From: Scatophagus argus
Lineage: Eukaryota; Chordata; Actinopteri; Scatophagidae
Direction: 5' to 3'
Assembly (NCBI RefSeq): GCF_020382885.2
Contig: NC_058506.1
Coordinates: forward strand, 11,324,318-11,388,317
Length of the DNA stretch: 64,000 nucleotides
The notes under the pieces are model-generated. The model saw nothing but the letters and a program-made list of their open reading frames with translations, made no database searches and was not told the origin of the DNA. Shown one piece after another: positions 20,995 through 32,850 of this stretch. Every line of letters starts with the position of its first letter. Position 1 is the stretch's first letter. The position numbers and the translations under genes were made by a program.

Positions 20995-21570
20995 AAATAA
21001 TACAAATGACAAATAAAACTCTTCACCTGGGGTCCATTTCCTGTTTCAACGCAGGAGTTCACTAGTTCTGTCGGCTCTGAGCCATCATCAATGGAGCCCC
21101 GATTCCCTGATTCACCACGGAGGTCGGAGGGGAAAGAAAGCGCTCAACATACAGTATTTTTCACCACTGGAGCTGGAAATCTTGATGGAGGCGTACGGTG
21201 AATATTAGCGTATATTCAGGAAAAAAATATAGAGAAAATGCATGGGGAAAAATAAAATCACTGCTCGAGTCAGTGCGTAAGTTTTGTGTTTAATCAATAT
21301 TGCATGTAAAAAAAATGGTATTGACCCTCTGGTCATGTAGGTGCAACCCAGGGGGTGAAAAACGGAATTGGAGGCAGTTGAAAATGAAATATAAAAATAT
21401 GATTCAATCAGGTGAGGCGGACACATAACATGTCTGGTTGTATCTCGCTTTGGTATCATTTGACATGTCAAATTACTTACATGTATTTAAGTGATTTAAT
21501 ACTTTACAACTCTTTCATCCCCGTATGATGTTTTCACACATTCTGTTCCCTGTAATGTTTCATTAATTAA

Positions 21571-22032
21571 TGTGGTGAAGTTAACATTTGACTCCTGCCT
21601 GGCCAACAGAAAGAGGGTAGAGGCCCCTAAAACGGGTGGAGGACCTGCACCACCACCTCTAACAGGCAGAGGAGATGGCCCTTGGTCAAACTAGCTGAAG
21701 GCCAGTGGCTGAGGGAATCCCAGGGGGCAGCTCATCTGAGCCAGTCACCCCCCAGGACACAAGTGCCTTCATAACATGTAAGACGTCCACACCTCTATAT
21801 TGTTTCTTTATGAAGCCTCTTTTGGAGACAGGATGTTTGTTCTTGAATCCAATAGACTCTGATTGACGTCTCCACCTGTTGGAGCCTCATGTAGCCCAAC
21901 TCCAGCCTGTTGTAAGTAACTCAACACACCAAAACTCATAACCAATGGTATAAAGTTCACAGAATAAAACGCTTGTCTTCAAAGGATAATGAACATGAAG
22001 ACACTGTGTCTGCTGTCACTGAAAGGCCTACA
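21571..22032 (+). mobile_element. Possible solo LTR (old retroviral-type remnant), unverified
   Basis: A roughly 460-base block that begins TG and ends CA. It has a GC-rich left half, a TATAAA at about 21949 and an AATAAA about 15 bases later, a layout seen in LTRs. No internal coding region is nearby and I see no clear target-site duplication. It may equally be ordinary intergenic DNA. Confidence 0.22.
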
Positions 22033-22130
22033 GGGGTATCATATTAGGTCAGCTTTACATGTACATGTGACATTTTTTGCATGGATTTATATTGACATTG
22101 ACAGCTGACATTGTTATCCTTTTTCAACAG

Positions 22131-22352
22131 AGCGTAACTGGACAGCATGAAGAGGGTCCATCAAATCCTCCAGCGCAAATGAACACAGTGAGAGTTTCTG
22201 TACATGTAGAACAATACGACTTAATGTCATTCTTATTTAAGGAGTTATACAGAATCCATCTCCTTAAACAGACTGAAAAAACAGATAAGGAAATGGTATA
22301 CTTGGACCGCCAGATCCAAAAGGCAGATCTGAAATACTTAAATACAAGTTAG
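22131..22352 (+). pseudogene. Plus-strand terminal-exon-like reading frame, unidentified
   Basis: An open stretch follows a good acceptor (TTATCCTTTTTCAACAG) and ends in TAG. The predicted residues are helical and charged, including LMSFLFKELYRIHLLKQTEK and YLDRQIQKADLKYL, like the coiled-coil end of Myb/SANT-type proteins carried by some DNA transposons. No upstream exons were found. I think it is most likely an isolated remnant, but the identity is a guess. Confidence 0.25.
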
Positions 22353-22890
22353 AGGTGGGTGTGCGGTCACAGGTAAATTTAATTTGTTGTTGGAATATGA
22401 AAAACTAACAGAAAAATGTTCTCTTTGTCTCTCTCTGACTGTAGGATATAAGGAAGACAAAATAAATTTCACAGCGAGGCACACCTTTCTGACAGCTCTG
22501 CAAACAGTTGCCTTACTATTACTACTACTACTACTTACTAGAGCAACACAAAGTATTTGTTCAGAGGTGAGTGTATGGCCACGGTGGGCAATGTGAGTGA
22601 TGAGAGGACGAATGAAGTTGTGAATGTGTTGCAGTGACTGTGACGAAAGACGATAACGTCCCAGTGGACATAAAATAAAGGAATTACTACCCACCTGTTG
22701 AAACTTTAAACCTTTCAGCTTTACATTTTGTGCAGAATAATATTAAGTAGCATATAAATACTTGATTGAAATGATACAATAACTGTAATACGTTTCAAGA
22801 CCGTTTCCCCTAATGACAATCAACACAACAACTTTACGATTAACTTCAAAAGGGCTCATGTTGAGTAGTTGAGTTTTAATTTTCTCAGCT

Positions 22891-22896
22891 TTTATT
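22891..22896 (-). terminator. dynll2: Poly(A) signal AATAAA of dynll2
   Basis: Minus-strand AATAAA about 820 bases past the dynll2 stop; it implies a long 3'UTR, as is usual for this gene. Confidence 0.5.
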
Positions 22897-23717
22897 TAGT
22901 GGGCACAAGCACAGACACGGACATGTCGTCTGCCTACATCTGGAAAATCTTATTCTACAATAAGTAACAAACCTGGAGATAACACAAAAGAACAAAAGCA
23001 CAGTGGTGGTAGTGGTTCACAATATTACAATCAGAACAGGCAGGAGACACACACACGCACGCCAAACACATTTTTGAACAAATTTACTGTCCGAGTTTTG
23101 TGCTGAACATGTCGAAAATATCACAATACTGTACACAAAATTACATTTCAGAGGTATACAACAGTAACACTAAATATTCACAACAGAATTGGAAACAGCG
23201 ATGTTCAAGCATGTACAAAACCTTTCAAGTCTCTTTCGCAGGTGATTTCTCTTTATTAAATGTAAGCAACAGTCTTGGCATTTTTTATTCAATCTTAGTC
23301 AACACTGAAAATTAAAGGCATTTCAACAAAAACTGTCTGTTGCTCATCTTAACTGCATGAAAATAAGTTATTCTACAACATACCCATAATATTAAACAAT
23401 GTAAAAGGTATGTGCGTCAATGCACGGCAAAAACAATATGCATTAATTATGAGGCATAGAGGAGTCTGTCAGGTGTGCAAATGGTGACTGACAGCTGACA
23501 TGAGGACTGGCATTCTCTCTGGACGGCACGTCACGGGCAAAGACGTGAATCGAGCGCCGTCCACCGATGGTGGTCATGCTGTAGGTGGCAAACAGACTGA
23601 AGCGAGCAGGAAACCAGGAGGTAAGCATGTCTGCAGAAAGGTGGCAACGAATGTACAGCGTGACACAAAGTATTAAGGGCTGAATTAAAAGTAGTTTTAG
23701 GAGGGCGTGTTTGGCAT

Positions 23718-24083
<366 letters not shown>

Positions 24084-24206
24084 GTTGGCGTTTTTAACTG
24101 CACGGGAGAAAAGAAAAGTCGTCAGTTCCACTTCCATGACTGCAACACCACTGCCATCATTGGCTTATGGAAAGAGTCACTGGCTGTAGTCATGAGTACA
24201 TATTAG

Positions 24207-24256
24207 CATAAGAATTTCCCTTCAGGGATAAATAAAGGAATTCTGATTCTGATATT
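24207..24256 (+). repeat. Short retroposon 3' tail remnant (AATTTCCCTTCAGGGATAAA type)
   Basis: Reads AATTTCCCTTCAGGGATAAA then TAAAGGAATTCTGATTCTGA. The same tail occurs inverted at 49411-49458 and in diverged form at 40899-40946. It is typical of 3' ends of truncated LINE-type insertions. It lies in the dynll2 5' intron. Confidence 0.6.
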
Positions 24257-24596
24257 AGCATATGTTTTTAAATTATATCATCTGGATGAGTCTGAGGAAC
24301 AACCTTAACCCCCCCCCTTCCTGCCCAATCAGATGTACACTGACATGCAGCTCTTCTGGAACACACTTGGAGCAGCCATACTCAGCACTGTGGGTTTGTC
24401 AGGACAGACAAAATGCTTGTGAGTATCACATGAAGCAGTCAAAGAAGGTTGCCGACATGGCCACCATAACTCAGCAACATTGCTGAAAAAGGTGCACCTG
24501 CCCAGAGCTGCTGACGGCATTACAACTTTGGTTTACTGCTGCAGGTGAACTTCACCATTTCTGCGCATAAAACAACAACAACAACTAGTTACTCAC

Positions 24597-24634
24597 ACTC
24601 GCCCCACTGGCACCCAACTCATTCAACTTGTCAG
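24597..24634 (-). other. dynll2: Non-coding 5'UTR exon of dynll2 (predicted)
   Basis: Thirty-eight bases are bounded by an acceptor after a long T-rich tract (TTTTTAAAG) and a donor GTGAGT, upstream of the coding exon's own acceptor. The cap-proximal exon is probably near 24800-24950. A CCAAT box (minus strand) lies at 24958-24962 in GC-rich DNA. Confidence 0.45.
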
Positions 24635-24957
24635 CTTTAAAAAGAAAAAAAAAGAAGATGCAAAGTAGCTTTCTCACAGGACAAATACGAGAGGCACAAG
24701 CGAGATTAGCATGCAAGCGAACAGAAGCCTCTGTAAGTTATTCCCCTCACTTCAGCCGTACAGCTCGTATCAGCATCAAACATGAACACTGAACACTGTC
24801 TCTCTCACACACACACACGGCATTGACTCTGACCGTCTCTCTGCGAAGTTATGATGTTAAGCGGCGTCCGTCACGGCCAGCTCCACAGTTTATCGTTCAT
24901 TTATGAAAGGAAAAGCGTGCGCCTCCGCCCCGCCTTCCACATCACATCCGCCGTGTG

Positions 24958-24962
24958 ATTGG
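24958..24962 (-). promoter_or_regulatory. dynll2: CCAAT box in the GC-rich dynll2 promoter region
   Basis: Minus strand CAGCCAATCACACGG within a GC-rich segment (24860-25020), the likely TATA-less promoter. Confidence 0.45.
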
Positions 24963-24995
24963 CTGGACGGAAGCCTCCACCCTGGTGACGGCGTT

Positions 24996-25870
24996 TTTCA
25001 CTTGCGGACAAGAGCCTGCATCTTATTTCCACCCAGAATGCACCGTTTTCACCCCACCTTCCATCAGAGGGAGTGATCGATCCAGGTGATCAGGCTGATC
25101 GATGCTATTGATCCGCATAACTTTAGAGAACTTGCAACGAATGGAGATCTAGATTAGACCTGTGCAGGGAAGACGAGACACGAAAATGCACTGTGGAGAG
25201 TATTGATCCAAAGCTAAATCAAGACAAAGACACCTGTGTAGTCTCAACCAGCAGATTTCAGCCAGTTGATGCAAACTGTGGTCACTCTGGCTGCTCTTCC
25301 CTTCTTTTAAAGTCCCCTTCTGCCCAAAAAATGTGTTTGGTTAATGTTGCTGCACCTGGGAAAAGAAGGATCAAGAGGTGCCATGAAAAGTTCTTGCTGG
25401 TTAATACGAGCAGCGATAAAAACATCTCCTTGTCTCCCATCAATAATACTGTTTACTAAAGGCACACCAGAAAGGCAGTGACCCCCTTTCTTTATCTGGG
25501 GCCAAATGAGTACTAGGTAAGCTAATCTGCGTTTTAATGAATCTTTGGAGACAATATTAATGGAAACCCTGCTCCTGCAAAGGTGTGATCATTTTTTTTT
25601 TCTTTTCACAACAGTACCTGGTGACCACTCACAGCCTATGAAGTATTTAAAAATGGGATATTTGTTCTGAGAACCAACAATTCATACATTTAAATTTCAT
25701 TTGGGGTATTTACACCAAATGTCTATGTGCTTTTGAAGAAATGGTATAAATTGAACAAACCAAAGTCCTAAACTAAGGTACCACTCAGTCAGAAAATGTA
25801 AGTCTAAAGCTTTGCACTTGTGGTACTTAAAAAAAGATAAACACAATAGCATTAAAGTGTAAATTCAACT
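24996..25870. other. Intergenic stretch upstream of dynll2
   Basis: Contains one plus-strand open frame at 25193-25459 (88 codons, no recognised similarity) and otherwise AT-rich DNA. I do not call the frame a gene; see findings. Confidence 0.5.
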
Positions 25871-25876
25871 TTTATT
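25871..25876 (-). terminator. Conserved poly(A) signal of the srsf1 relic
   Basis: Minus-strand AATAAA in the same place relative to the 3'UTR as the signal of intact srsf1 at 28672-28677. Confidence 0.6.
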
Positions 25877-26640
25877 GAAGAGAACAAAGCTTAAAGATAT
25901 TGGAGATTATATTTAGCAAAGTCAAAACTCATCTTCTGCAGCAAAAGACTCACCTAAGAGAAAAGCAAAAAACATATTAAGGTTACATTCCCTTTGTCAC
26001 CTCCCGGTCCTCCCTCTTCCACTGTTAATGGTTGCCCACTATTTACCACTCTTCTTACTTGCGTGGATCCATCCTGCACCTCCCAGCTCTCCTCCTGGTT
26101 TTGATCCAAGCTTTGCTCCTCTCAATAATAATAATGATTAAAAAAATTTGAAAAACAATCAATCATCAGGATGCCATCAGTGATTCCGTCTGTGAGGTCC
26201 CACACGAAAACAAATATTTTCTTTTGACTTTGAAGCCAATTGAGTTTAAATATTTCACTACAATGTTTCCAGTTTGATGGGGTTATGTGGACAGGGATCC
26301 TCGGGATCTTCTCCAGGTAAAATGCTCCTGCTCTATGTATCCATCCCGAAGCCTAATCCTAATCCTGAATCCTGGTCCGGCTCCGGAATGGGGAGACGGT
26401 GAGCCCAGTACAAACCTTCAGAATACCAGCAGAACCAAAGAGAAGGAGGCAAGTTAGAATCACATCTTCAGAAAATGCTTTAAGATTAGTTAAGATATAA
26501 TCAATCCCTAAAAAACATTTGGATACTAAGAGCTGAGCATAAGCAGAAACACCAATGACCATTTATATCTCCAAACAGCTGGTTATGTACAGAATATGAA
26601 GATTATATACACATAATTGATACTGTTCTGACCCAGCACA

Positions 26641-26925
26641 GCATTTTATTATTCATCCATTTTCTATACCGCTTATCCATCAGGGTCGCGGGGGAGCTGG
26701 AGCCTATCCCAGCTGACTACGGGCGAGAGGCGGGGTTCACCCTGGACTGGTCGCCAGTCAATCGCAGGGCCAACACACAAAGACAGACAACCACACACAC
26801 TCTCACACTCACACCTAGGGGCAATTTAGAGTAGCCAATTAACCTAATGGGCATGTTTTTGGTATTGTGGGAGGAAGCCGGAGTACCCGGAGAAAACCCA
26901 CGCAGGCACAGGGAGAACTATTTTG
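26641..26925 (+). repeat. Common teleost interspersed repeat, longer copy
   Basis: Begins ATTCATCCATTTTCTATACC and runs through GCTGGAGCCTATCCCAGCTG, CAATCGCAGGGCCAACACAC, GGGCAATTTAGAGTAGCCAA and GAAGCCGGAGTACCCGGAGA. It is inserted where the srsf1 relic has lost exons 2-4. The family is very abundant in fish; I do not assign a name. Confidence 0.8.
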
Positions 26926-26999
26926 TTTTATTCTACTATTATATGTTACTCTTTAGGTTCTATGTATGCACCAATCACCAAGACAAATTCCTAGTAATG

Positions 27000-27052
27000 T
27001 GAAACCTCTTCACTTAGAATGGCAATAAAGACGATTCTGATTCTGATTCAGT
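27000..27052 (+). repeat. Short retroposon 3' tail remnant with GATTCT repeats
   Basis: GTGAAACCTCTTCACTT...GGCAATAAAGAC, then GATTCTGATTCTGATTC. It is near-identical to 7143-7192. It lies about 75 bases after the longer teleost repeat and may be part of the same or an adjacent insertion. Confidence 0.55.
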
Positions 27053-27877
27053 CTCAGTATCTCTCTCTCTCTCTAGTGCTGAAACAATTAAATGTGTTTT
27101 CTCTCCCTCTGTTCAGTCAAACACATCAACAGCTGTTCAATGTAGTCTAAATAAAATTACAGGGGGAACTTGCATATTCCAGCAAACTGAACAATTTACA
27201 AATATAGTGAATTTTAAATTCACTTTTATTTAAGTGCTCAATCAAACTAAATAATAAACTAATAATGGCAAGACATTTGATTTGATAGGACTACAGTAAA
27301 CTTGAACATTTTTTTGCAAAAAAAAATAAAAGAAATATTTAAGACTGAAATAGCTTGCTTTCTGTTAATTCAAAGAACCTAAAATTAAATTTGTATTAAT
27401 TAACAGAAAAACATCTAGCAGTTAGACCCAACGGGGCTGTACGTAATCTACGGAAAGATGCTATAAATTTCCAGTCTAATATCTGTAAGTAGCACCCGCG
27501 GTGGTACGCCTCATGTGCTTCATTTGATAAAACATACACACTGGCCCGCTTATATTAGCAACAGCAAAAAACGACCACACTTTCTGAGGGTGTGTGTCAG
27601 CTGTTTGAACCGATGTTTGAACTTTCCGAGCGGACCGTTAAGTGTTTTATCTAGCAAGGACATGTTTACTCTAAACTCTGAAATAAGGGAGATAAGGTTA
27701 AAATGTTAAGATGTGGCGCTGCAGCTCACCTCGGGTCCTCAAATTCCACGAAGGAATTCAGATCAATGTCCCGAATGATTCCGTATTTATAAAACACGTC
27801 CTCAACGTCTTTGATGCGGATGTCCGGAGGGAGATTCCCCACGTATATCCGACAGTCGTTACACCTCCGCCAGACAT

Positions 27878-28671
27878 TTCAAGGATTCAAGGATAGGAAG
27901 GAAGGATTCAAGGAAGCTCACATTTACATGTTTATGGTACGAAATTAGGACTCAGATCCCGGGAGCATATAAGTAGTATATAAAAGGTGACAACTTGCAG
28001 TAATGTCGCCACCTACGGGGCTTAACGATTCAGACAAATCTGACCTTCAATGACACAACCGGAAAATCAATGTATGTATGTACTCGCTTAACTAACTGCA
28101 CAGGTATTTACAGGAGGAAAGGTATCACCACTGCTTAGATATCCCCGTGGGACAGCCGGATTGACCAATCACAGATGGCGTACACCTCAACGTCATCACG
28201 TTGTGGTTGTTCTACTTGTGTTTCTGGTTTAAATGAAAGCTGAAGCTATAGTCACAGAAAAGTCTAAAGCAATTCGCAATATACTTAGCTTTACACGTCT
28301 CTTAGAATGTGTATTTAAGATGTTTTTAAGATCACATAAAGATTGGTCATACAGTAGTCTGACAAGTTAATTTGCATTTTTAATAATTTGTAGACTACCT
28401 TTACACAATCTTTGGCCATAAAAATTTTTTCTAGAATCAATGACAATAAATTTACACATTTAAGAACAACACAAATCATCCACGCAGCTACACTAATCTT
28501 TGCACAGGTAGAAAAGTTTAAGACAGTGAATTGAAACCATGAACAGGCATCAAGCCCCTGAAACACAACTGATTGTGACCAAGTGTGGGATGTTGTTTTT
28601 GTGCACAACCCTCTGCAGTAGCACAAATTCAGGAAAGGAAAAACAACCATCAGACATATGTTTTTGAAGGT
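27878..28671. other. Stretch between the srsf1 relic and the srsf1 3' end
   Basis: Should contain the former promoter of the relic. No coding sequence was recognised; the minus-strand frame at 28315-28650 has no similarity that I know. Confidence 0.5.
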
Positions 28672-28677
28672 TTTATT
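28672..28677 (-). terminator. srsf1: Poly(A) signal AATAAA of srsf1
   Basis: Minus-strand AATAAA about 1.37 kb past the stop codon, giving a long 3'UTR typical of SRSF1. The region between it and the stop contains blocks shared with the srsf1 relic. Confidence 0.65.
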
Positions 28678-30046
28678 AAAAGAGAATAAAGCTTTAAAGA
28701 TACTGGATAGTATACTTCAGAAAAGTAAGAAATAATTCTCCTCAAAAAAACACAGACCTAAACAAAAACAACAACAAAAAAAAGATACAAACCACATTCG
28801 GGGCAGCCTCCCAGACCCAGACCCCCAGACCCCCCCCCACTCACTCACTGTTAATGGTTGCCCACTATTTACCACTCTCCTTCTGCGTGTGGATCCGTCC
28901 TGCACCTCTCAGCCCTCCTTCTGGTTTTGATCCCAAAATTATCACTTGTAGCAGTGCCATCACAAATGGCATCTCTTAGGTCCCAAAAACAATTTTGATT
29001 ATTTGAAAGCCAATTGAGTTTAAATATTTCACTACAATGTTTCCGGTTTGATGGGGTTATGTGGACAGGGATCCTCAGGATCCTCTCCCGGTAAAATGCT
29101 CCTGCTCCATGTATCCATCCTGTAGCCTAATCCTAATTCCTGATCCTGATCTGATCCGGTTCCGGAATGGGGAGACAATGAGCCCAGTCCAAACCTTCAG
29201 AATACCGGCAGAACCAAAGAGAAGGAGGCAAGTTAGAATCACAACTTGGGAAATAAAGGAAAAATATATAATCAATCCCAACTAGCAATTACTTTGGTTA
29301 CTAAGAAATGTCAATAAATGAGTCTAGGGAGTTCACTTAGAGGAAAAACAAGGGACACCACCTACAATCAATCCCAAAAAAATGATTTACTTTTGAATAC
29401 TAAAAGGAAAAAAACCCCACAAGCTTTGGATCTTCAAATACAAAGTGGTATACAGAACCTGTTATAACTGAAAACATTTCACAATGCCACACTACTGTCA
29501 AGTATATGTAAAAAAACAAAAACAAAAGAAAACTGAACAGCCTTATATAATGCAGATTTCACAGTTGACAAGGCACAGCCATCATACCATTGGTGCCATT
29601 TATGACTCCTCCTCCTCCTGTTTATCCTAATATGAACTGATTCCTCTCTTCCCATCCTATCCTGTTCCTCTGAACTCTACAGAGAGACACACAAGAAGGT
29701 CAAAGGACAGCAGCATATGCTTAAAAAGTAGAATCTTTCCAAATGAAGCAAAACATAAAGCATACAAGGAAAATCAGTAGAAGGAAAGTATAGAGAAGGT
29801 GCAGAGATGGTTAGGAAAAACAGTGATGAGGAGAGGGAAAAAGGAAGAATGACAGGGTCATCTGTAAAAATAAAAGCTAAAAAGAAAACTGGGAAAAAAT
29901 AAATAAATTTGGGAATAGGGAACACACCGAGACAGCATAAACAGGTAACACGTGAGATTTTCCATGGAGGGTTTACAGATTTGTTGAGTGATCTGAAGAT
30001 GTCCTCTCTGGCTCTGAGGTACACCACTGCTTTAGTTTTGGCGAAT

Positions 30047-32850
30047 CTAAGTGCGCGAGCGAGAGCGGGAGCGGGAACGTCGAGGGGAGTAACGTGGAGA
30101 TCCTTTGCTGCGACGAGGGGAGTAGCTGCGTGACCTGCTCTTGCTCCGGCTGCGGCTACGAGAGCGGGAACGACCATAGCTGGGGCTGCGAGGACCGTCC
30201 ATCTTCACACGAATGTAGGCTGTTTCTCCCTAAACACATACACACGCACAAATGTAACTAAGCACTCATTGCCATGAGCAATTTTCTACATGATACTCAT
30301 GGAGACAGAAGAAAATACTAAATAAATGTGTGGAGGAGATTTGTACATTTAGCATACTTACAGATGCAACTGTAGAATTAACACATGTACAGTACTTTGA
30401 CCCTTGAATTTCTAACTGGCAGTACATATGTGCTCTTCTTCAATCACAGACACTATCTAGACACACCTCTTTATGGGGCTGTTTTTCAGGGGTTGAGCTC
30501 AGCCCCTTACTTCCAGTGAAAGGAAAACTTAATGCTTCAGCATATCAAGACATTTTGCACAATGCTATGCTTCCAACATTGTGGGGAAAGCCCTTTCCTA
30601 TTCCAGCATGACTGTGCCCCAGTGCACAAAGCAAGGTCCATAAAAGACATGGTTGGATGAGTTCGGTGTGGAAGAACTCGACTGGCCCACACAGATTGCT
30701 GACTTCAACCCCAACGAACACCTTTGGGATGAACTGGAACAGAGACTGAGAGCCATCAGTGCCTGACCTCACAAAAGCTCTACTGCATGAATGGGCAAAA
30801 TTCCCACAGAAACACTCCAAAATCCTGTGGAAAGCCTTCCCAGAAGAGCGGAAGCTGTTATAGCTACAAAGCTGTCTATGTAGAATGTAATATTATTAAA
30901 GTCCCTGTTGGTGTAATGATCAGCTGTCCCAATACTTTTGTCTATATAGTGTATAAAATAATGTATGCACACATCAGGAAAAAAAGAGTAATGCCAACTG
31001 TTGGGAAAATATCATACAACAGTACACAGTGTTATTGTAATTTGATCAAGCTTCGAAAGAGGTATCCATATGCATAGAAGTACTTACACAAATTAAATAT
31101 TTACTATTGTGCTTCATTGTGGGCACTTCTGTCCTAACCACACATTCTAGAGACTTTATACACGCTGCATGCTTGGCAACGCTGACATGATTTGGTCTGT
31201 TTCTAGTCAATCTTGTGAACAACAAAAATGTTTCAGCACAAATATTTTTTACTAGCTCATCCAAACATTTAAAATGAAATCTTTGATATCAAAGGTGACT
31301 GGACTGAGAATATGGCATCTAAGAATCTTCTCAACATGACTTTCTGTGAAAACATATCAATCTACTTTAAAATGAAGACAGAAACGGCCAACTGCATTTT
31401 GTAGTTGCCTGAAACCACTTTTGGCCAATGATAATGCCTGCACAAAAAATATTCTTAAAATGCCAGCATGGTTGTCATCACTCCACAATAGTCAGGCAGA
31501 GCCAAAATTATGACACAAAAGAACACTACGTGGCTAGTGAAACTTAACAGTGGCCTTTGCTTACTATGCATTCATTTGCACCTTCACTTCTGCTTTCTTC
31601 ATTTAAGAAACTTATCAATTCCAAAATATAGGCCTTATTAAGTTGCATGAAGCTGTAACCCTACCTCGTGAGAGCGAAACTTAGTGTTATCCAGTTTACG
31701 GACAGCGTAGGTCATGTCTTCTTTGCGTACGAACTCCACCACTCCGGTGCCATCGCGGTAAACATCAGCATAACATACATCACCTGCCTCTCGCATGTGA
31801 TCCTTTAGGTCCTGCCAGCTTCCACTTGGGGGAAGACCTGAAAGGAAAGGTTAGTGTAGGACTCATACCTTTGGGTAAATAATAAGCCCGAATTGTGGAG
31901 AGGGGAACACATTACCCACCTGACACAACAACCCTGTACTCTGAGCGTCTGGAGGGAGGACCATACCTGGTCCTTGGAGGTCCCATTCCTCCTCCACCAC
32001 CACCACCACCACCACCTCCCCTTCCACTTCTAGGAAACTCAACACGCAGGCGGTAGCCATCATAGTCATAACCATCACGCCCATAAACAGCATCCTCAGA
32101 ATCCCTGTGAAATCCGGCAGGGAAATGCACACATACACACACACACCTTGTTTTAGTTTGTGAACCCAGACAGTTGGCTGATTGGTTTGTTTTAGTTGCA
32201 ACATACCATCTTATAATTACTTATTCACACTGATGAAACCTGAGAGAAATAGTGATGAATTGGTGTTTGTGTTAAATGTCACTGGGACTGCAACTAACAC
32301 CAATTAAAAAGCTGGAATGTTGAAAATGGCTTGAATGACTATAATCAATATGACTGCCAATTATGTTCTGTAATTACTTAAATGCAGCACTAAATACTAC
32401 TGTTCCACCTGTAGTTTATCTACAAACTGGTCTGCCAGGTTGCAAGCAGTGCAGAAAACGTCTGTTGATTGGTGCAACGAACCCTCAGGTGCAAGTTAAA
32501 CAGCTGAACTTTTAATTAAAGACAGGATTCTGTTTGTACCTAATAAACTAGAAAGGGAGTGCATGTGCCTGTTTATGTGAGTGGAAACATAATTTGAAAC
32601 ACTTTTGGGCACAACAATAAGGACATAAGGTTAATACATGGCGGAGGGCTGCAGCTCACCTCGGGTCCTCGAACTCCACGAAGGCAAACGGTGGCCCTCC
32701 TCTTCGGTTTTTCAGATCAATATCACGAATTGCTCCATATTTGTAAAACAAATCTTCAATGTCCTTTGAGCGGATGTCAGGTGGGAGATTTCCTACGTAT
32801 ATCCGACAGTCGTTACTCCCTGCTGGTCCTCGAACTACACCGGCAGACAT
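30047..32850 (-). CDS. srsf1: Serine/arginine-rich splicing factor 1 (ASF/SF2)
   Basis: Nuclear SR protein that binds exonic enhancers and directs splice-site choice. Four coding exons: 32850-32660, 32104-31920, 31837-31665 and 30229-30047. The total is 732 nt, or 243 residues (human 248). RRM1 contains [12 protein letters not shown] (RNP-2) and [11 protein letters not shown] (RNP-1). A Gly-rich linker ([13 protein letters not shown], from a GGN repeat) joins it to RRM2, which carries the hallmark [20 protein letters not shown]. The C-terminal RS domain reads [15 protein letters not shown] and ends SRSRSRSRT. Compared with human, the linker is shorter and the RS domain is slightly altered. 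Intron 3 is enlarged by a Tc1-like remnant. The family is known for autoregulation through 3'UTR splicing; splice-like sites are present in the 3'UTR, but I did not resolve them. Confidence 0.97.
30474..30955 (+). mobile_element. 5'-truncated Tc1-like DNA transposon
   Basis: The 3' half of a Tc1/mariner element in srsf1 intron 3, antisense to the gene. Recognisable transposase pieces are [20 protein letters not shown] followed by LWDEL (the region of the third catalytic acid), then [17 protein letters not shown]. The right terminal repeat is at about 30920-30955 (CCCAATACTTTTGTCTATAT then AGTGTA). The left terminal repeat and the first half of the gene are missing, and the reading frame is broken by several stops and small indels, so the copy is dead. 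Confidence 0.88.

Larger units (their letters stand above)
20863..22890. other. Intergenic stretch between dynll2 and the class I gene
   Basis: Holds the class I upstream region, the short teleost repeat fragment, the possible solo LTR and the exon-like frame at 22131-22352, each listed separately. A (TAC/TAG)n-like run lies at about 22515-22540. Nothing else is recognisable. Confidence 0.55.
25871..27877 (-). pseudogene. Broken tandem copy of srsf1 (exon 1 plus 3'UTR)
   Basis: An unprocessed relic of the adjacent srsf1. Exon 1 (27877-27730) still starts MSGG and keeps [15 protein letters not shown] and the same GTGAGC donor. Two deletions damage it: one near residue 6 shifts the frame, and one removes about eight residues over the RNP-1 core (RGGPPFAF is lost). 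Exons 2-4 are absent; part of the gap holds an inserted teleost repeat. The 3'UTR copy (about 25871-26560) aligns well with 28672-29280 of srsf1, including the poly(A) signal and blocks such as TTAATGGTTGCCCACTATTT. It cannot make SRSF1. It could still be transcribed from its old promoter right of 27877. Confidence 0.88.

Noticed and set aside
30545-30820. Minus-strand 91-codon frame in srsf1 intron 3
   Set aside because: It is the antisense of the Tc1-like transposase remnant.
31863-32204. Gly/Val-rich frame opposite the srsf1 linker
   Set aside because: It overlaps srsf1 exon 2 in a wrong frame; the GGN repeat belongs to the Gly-rich linker.
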